From Archilochus colubris (Eukaryota; Chordata; Aves; Apodiformes; Trochilidae), in contig CM041090.1 of assembly GCA_023079485.1 (NCBI GenBank), positions 8,182,519 through 8,246,518 on the forward strand: DNA of 64,000 bases, read 5' to 3'. Below, in pieces: positions 49,860-64,000 of this stretch (the stretch's first letter is position 1; every line of letters begins with the position of its first letter). A model generated the notes under the pieces. That model was not told where the DNA came from, ran no database searches, and saw only the letters and a list, made by a program, of their open reading frames with translations. The position numbers were made by a program, and so were the translations under genes.

Positions 49860-50715
49860 TTTTTTATTCATTTGAGTTTCAATATCATTACAGAAAATGT
49901 TATGGTACAGAGTTGTTTAACATTAGTTTTATTTCTTTGCTCATTTAATTTCCACACGAATGCTGGTAACACTAATATCTGTACAAGATCAGTCTTTGAT
50001 TTTTTTTAAGTTTTTAGTTCTGTACATTTTTAAATGTATTGGTTAAAAAGGCTGTCAGCACTTAAGGAAGCAATTTTTTTTCTTCGTTGAAATAAAAGGT
50101 ATCCAGTTACTGCCCAAGAGTACTGAGCTGGGTGGCTGCTGGGACAAGAGAGATCCCTGAACGCGCGGCGAGGTGAGGAAACCTCGGGGCTTCATCGGGT
50201 TCCCAGCGCAGCCACTCTGCTTTTGGCACTGTGCACATCAACACGAGATACAAGATAAAGAACAAGCAGAAGCTCTCTGTGAAGCGGTTATGAAGCATAC
50301 TAATAAGGGAAATCCAAGTGTTGTCTACGCTAGTATAAATAAGCAGACAGCCTTGTTTTAAGAGCATAAGTAGTTGTATCTTAAAGATGAGAAAAAACAC
50401 AAGTTCTGCAGGCACCTACTGCTGTCCACTAAAAGCTACCGCTATTAGAACTAGCATTGAACACACAAAGCAATTGCAAGGAAAGGAAAAAGTTGCTTTG
50501 ATATAATCAGAATAAACTTCTTTGTTAAGATTTGTTTTAAAGTTTTTTTTTTTTAAAAGGTATTTATTTAAATTCCATTTGAAATATAATTCAAGATGTT
50601 GACTATACTGATCAACTTTTATCCAATTCAGAAAAACTAGCTGTGCCATTGCATATTACAGGATACAGTCAATGATATGTGGACATGCATCAAAGCTTCG
50701 ATCTTGCTGGTGACA
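49860..50715 (-). other. GPHN: Probable GPHN 3' untranslated region
   Basis: This stretch follows the gephyrin stop codon. Minus-strand AATAAA hexamers lie at 50563-50568, 49928-49933 and 49863-49868. The first would give a very short 3' UTR followed by a genomic A-rich tract; the other two would give about 800-850 bases. Which one is used cannot be told from sequence alone. An unusual CpG-rich block at about 50158-50215 lies inside it. Confidence 0.5.
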
Positions 50716-60005
<9,290 letters not shown>

Positions 60006-60486
60006 TTAAGAAACAGATACAACTCCAGGATAATACAAGATCTGCTTCTTAAGACTCTACACTGCTCTGTTCAAGTCAGCAGTCTCATTGAGTGAACACC
60101 ACACTGTGATGTGGTGCAAGGAGCAGGGGGATACTTAGGGACCAAGCACTCTAATACAAGTGTGTAATTTGCACAGCAAATGTAGAAATGCAAATTATGA
60201 TTTAGATGAACTGACAGGGCTACACAAAGGAATCTGATGCATCAGTATTACTGGCCACCAAGCAGGCTGCAGTACTACCTGCCTATTTTATTTAATGTGT
60301 GCAAAAACAGGGTTAAGGCTCCACTTCAAACTTCCTTCAGTGTAAAGTAAGAGCAAATCCAGTATATAATTTCCAGCAAAGTCAGCTGTGCATCTTGAAA
60401 AACACAATCCATCCTCTTGAGGTGTCTACTTACCTTCATGAGAAACAGTGTGAGGGGAACTGTGATGTTCCTCCATACAGTCAGGT

Positions 60487-60549
60487 GGGTTTTTTTTGTT
60501 TGTTTTGTTTTTTTTATTTATTTTTTTGTTTTTGTTTTTGTTTTTTTTA
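60487..60549. repeat. T-rich low-complexity tract
   Basis: Runs of T interrupted by single G or A (GTTTTTGTTTTTG pattern) for about 60 bases. It may be the degraded tail of a retroposed element. Confidence 0.9.
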
Positions 60550-61374
60550 ATCTAAACCAGAAACTTTAGAGTGTGCACTAGCTACATAGCAGCAGTACTG
60601 ATGCTATTACAGAGCTTAAAGGCACACAGTGGAGAAACTGGTAATACAACTTACACAAGATCAAAAGAATCCAAAGAATTTCCAAGAATTTCCAATATAT
60701 TAAATGTTAAATATATTAAATGTTAAATAGTTTGTATTTGACATGTGTGAACTGACCAGAAACTGACCAATTCCTGTGACTGGATGTAATGTTCCTTCAA
60801 CACTATGTTTTTACTTAACAAAAGTTTTTCATGGGAGGCTGTTTTAGAATGCAGTTAAGTGAATGGGCAGTAATAATAGTTTCTGTATAAAGCATTTCAC
60901 CTGGAATACATCACCTCAGTTAAAAGTCACACTGCAATTACAAAATGCCATTATGGGTTATCAAGGCTTTGCAGGCTACAAATGCCATGTGGGTTATCAT
61001 TCAAGAGCTCTTGCTATTGTTCACTAACAGATAGAATCACTGCAGTTATTTGGGGTTCAAGCTGGAACAGGAAAATCAGAGACATTATGCAAGTCCTGGT
61101 TGACGTTTCAGAATAACAAACTGTGCGTTCCAAAAGGTCTCAAACAAAAACCCTTTCCTCTGAACATGCTGTCTTTGCCCATAGTTTAATGAAATATAAG
61201 CAGCAGTGAGCATTATGTGCACTGTAGTTTATGAAAACAGAAACACTGCTCCCTCACTAAGTACTTCTCTCAAGTGCGCTCAACCCTGCTCAACTCCTCA
61301 TCTCCTCACCAGAGAGCCCTCAGCTGTCCTGTACCTTGATTATGCCTTACAGGCAGAAAGACTCAAGACATTTC

Positions 61375-62395
61375 TCTACCATGTCCAGTGACTGATGCAA
61401 TTTTATCATTGCTCACTTGAGAGCAGCGACCAGTAATCACCTCCCTGTAGCCTCCTGTCAGGCAGCTGTAGAGCGCAGTAAGGTCTCCCTTCAGCCTCCT
61501 CTTCTCCAGACTACACATTCCCAATTCCTTCAGCCTCTCCTCACAGGACGTGCTCTCCAGGCCCCTCACCAGCTTGGTTGTCCTTCTCTGAACTCACTCA
61601 AGCACCTCAATGTCCTTCTTGCAGCGAGGGACCCAGAACTGAACTCAGTACTCAAGATGCAGCCCCAGCAGTGCTGAGCACAGGGACACGATCCCTTCCC
61701 TTCTCCTGATGGCCACACTGTTCCTCATACAAGCCAGGATGCCTTTGGCCTCCTCGGCCACCTGGGCACACTGCTGGCTCATATTCAGATGGCTGCTGAC
61801 CCACACCCCCAGGTCCTTTTCTGCCTGGCAGCTTTCCAGCCACTCCTCTCCAACACTGTAGCATTGTACGGGGTTGTTGTGACAGAAGTGCAGGACCTGG
61901 ACTTGGCCTTATTAAACCTCATTTTACTGACCTCTGCCCACTGGTCTGGCCTGTCCAGGTCCCTTTGCAGAGCCTTCCTGCCCTCGAGCAGATCAACACT
62001 CTCACACAACTCAGTGTTGTCTGCAAACTTAACTGAGGAAGCCCTTAATCCCCTCATATAGATAATTAATGAAGATACTGAACAGTACTAGCCCCAGAAA
62101 CACCCCTGGGGAACACCACTGGTACCAGCTGCCAACAGGATTTATTCCATTAACTACAACTCTCTGGGCCCTGCCATGTAGGCAGCTTTTAACCCAACAA
62201 AGAGTACACATGTCTGTGCCACGAGCTGCCAACTTCTCTAGGAGAATGCTGTGGGAGATGGTGTCAGAGGCTTCACTGAAGTCCACACAGACACCGTCCA
62301 CAGCCTTTGCCTTGTCCAACAGGAGGGTCACCTGGTCATAGAATGAGGCCAGGTTGGTCAAGCAGGACCTGCCTTCTTGTTCCATATTGATTGTC
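61375..62395 (-). mobile_element. CR1 retrotransposon, long antisense fragment inside GPHN intron
   Basis: About 1 kb matches the reverse-transcriptase and downstream part of CR1 ORF2 in reverse. It includes the reverse of the region giving [20 protein letters not shown]. The terminal octamer tail is absent, so the copy seems to be lost at both ends. It lies in the same orientation as GPHN. Confidence 0.93.
61640..62385 (-). pseudogene. Broken CR1 ORF2 reverse transcriptase remnant
   Basis: Two overlapping minus-strand open frames (62029-62385 and 61785-62057) give consecutive parts of a CR1 reverse transcriptase. The first has LLDKAKAVDGVCVDFSEASD and [20 protein letters not shown]. The second has [18 protein letters not shown], where the usual catalytic FADD reads FADN. 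The change of frame between them and the lost aspartate show it is inactive. A third frame (61652-61864) continues the degraded 3' part. Confidence 0.85.
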
Positions 62396-64000
62396 TAATA
62401 AGTAATACGTATGTAATGAAATATTGCTTAAGATTATTATAGAGTTTGTAACAGGAAAAGTCTCACAAGATGTAAGTATTCTTTAATTCTTGCCAATGAA
62501 GGCCCAGATTGGAATGCAGCAAAGCATATGTATTCATTACACAGATTTGATATAGGCCTTCCTGAAGTCTGATGATAGTTGACACCCACGCCACTGTTAC
62601 CAGACTAAACTATTTTCAGTGTATTTTTCTCGTAAGGTTGTGTTGCAGCTGAGGAACTTATCTGAAGCTTGCTACAGGATATTTCATTTTATCTTGCTTA
62701 ACTATTTAAAAGTTATTCATAGGCTGTAAGACTTTCTGGGGATATTCTAAGGCTGGATGTGCTTGCTTTAGGTTGTGGTTTGAGAATAATGGAAGGAACA
62801 CTACTTATTAAGTTAAATAGAATGGGAATGCTCCTACTTACATACCAAATATACATGTGTGTGTGTTGTGTGTATATAAAAAATCAGTTAACAAAGGAAA
62901 AAAACTCAACAAACCAAACCCAAAGTAAACAAAAACTCAAATCAGGTGAGGTCACAATTCAAACCTGTGTTTATGAGGGTAGCATGCTACTGGTAGCATA
63001 CTACATCATACAGTTTTTCAATAATATGTCAGCTACAAATTTGAAGATTATTGAACTTGGTGCATACTTTTAGTATTTCCAGTAGCATGACCTATATAAC
63101 ACAGGAAAGGTGAGATAGAAATGTTATTGTATTAAATGGAATGATTATGTTAATTTTGCTTTTATTCTGAAGGAAGGAGAGACATTTGCAGAATTCCCTC
63201 CCTTGCCTTTGCAGAAGGCTTCTGTCTTTTTGCTGCACTTGGCACATTTCTTTTTATGTCACTCAGGTCTGTCTAACTTTCTATTCTACCTGAGGCTGGT
63301 AATTTCATGACTCTGCCATTAACACAAAACACTCCTTGCAGGAGCCACCTGCTGCAGCCTCCAATCAACACTGTAACAAGTATTTTCCTTGCCTTTAGTG
63401 GACTTAATGCAGTTACCACTCAAAGTGCACATTAACACATACTCGATATTATCACATAAAAAGATACTACTTCTTGTTTCATTTGATCTGTAACAATGAG
63501 CAGCTTCTCCTTTGGAAAGGGAATAAATAATTTCAGCCACTTCTGAAAGAACAGACAAAATAACCTTGGCATTTGAGCATAACAGGATAAAGACTGTTCT
63601 AAAGGGCTTGTGACAAATAACCATGAAGGTAAGAAATAACACTCACTGTCTGAGCAGGCACAAATCAGAAGCTATATTCTAAAGCCCTGGTCACTGCTAG
63701 AGACAGGATACTGGATTAGCTAGACTAATGGTCTAATTTACTATGATAAATAACCTTAAAATGTCTTGTGAAAGTGCAATTCTTGGATTTTTTTCCTTCA
63801 TGGACAAAACTGTAACAGGTGATCAAAGATAATGGTGGATACCTTAATCGATGTAAAGGACATTTTGATGGGAAGCCTCATTTCCAGATGGCAAAACTAT
63901 CCTGTTTCATCCTGTGATTTTCAAAGTCAGAGTGACACGGGGCATAAGAAGGGAGTGTGCTTTTCAGACATGACGCAATTGATTAAAAAAAAAAATCATT

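Noticed and set aside
50160..50260. tRNA or small RNA gene in the CpG-rich patch past gephyrin
   Set aside because: No cloverleaf, no A-box/B-box pair and no terminator-like T run in the right place could be made out.
63319..63642. Minus-strand 107-codon frame as a further gephyrin exon
   Set aside because: Its translation shares nothing with the gephyrin region upstream of residue 551, and no phase-compatible splice sites were found.

Overview
The window looks like a stretch of bird nuclear genome. It has short, widely spaced exons with GT-AG introns, about 40% GC outside one CpG island, many CR1 retrotransposon fragments with the typical avian 3' tail, and an avian-type ERVL long terminal repeat. 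No prokaryotic, plasmid or phage features were seen. The species cannot be fixed from the sequence.

All recognisable genes lie on the minus strand, so they read right to left. From about 64000 down to 50716 is the 3' part of gephyrin (GPHN): six coding exons whose phases join without a break and which encode residues 551-736 by human numbering, ending in the normal stop codon. Next, from 39825 to about 32000, is GARIN2 (formerly FAM71D). Its four N-terminal and central coding exons are clear; its two C-terminal exons are proposed here from splice sites and phase. Farther left, a strong CpG island at about 23440-24310 and one or two exon-like blocks (17303-17415, and less certainly 6947-7011) fit the 5' untranslated part of PALS1 (MPP5). 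That gene follows GPHN and FAM71D in the same orientation in mammals. No PALS1 protein-coding exon was found, so that assignment rests on gene order.

The rest is intron and intergenic DNA. It holds CR1 fragments (about 1107-1426, 13131-13192, 13740-13942, 23139-23238, 61375-62395), a probable solo ERVL LTR (about 44616-45400), a MIR-like core SINE (about 31430-31545), another old dispersed repeat (about 38480-38600), an AT-rich tandem repeat (15898-15980) and several homopolymer or microsatellite tracts.

The genes do not form a functional pathway. Gephyrin is a synaptic scaffold and molybdenum-cofactor enzyme, GARIN2 is a testis RAB2-interactor-family protein, and PALS1 is a cell-polarity scaffold; they are simply conserved neighbours. 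I found no convincing new biological system. The most useful leads are the exon with strong splice-like signals on both strands in GARIN2, the open-frame upstream PALS1 exon, the unexplained CpG-rich block just beyond the gephyrin stop, and the LTR upstream of GARIN2.
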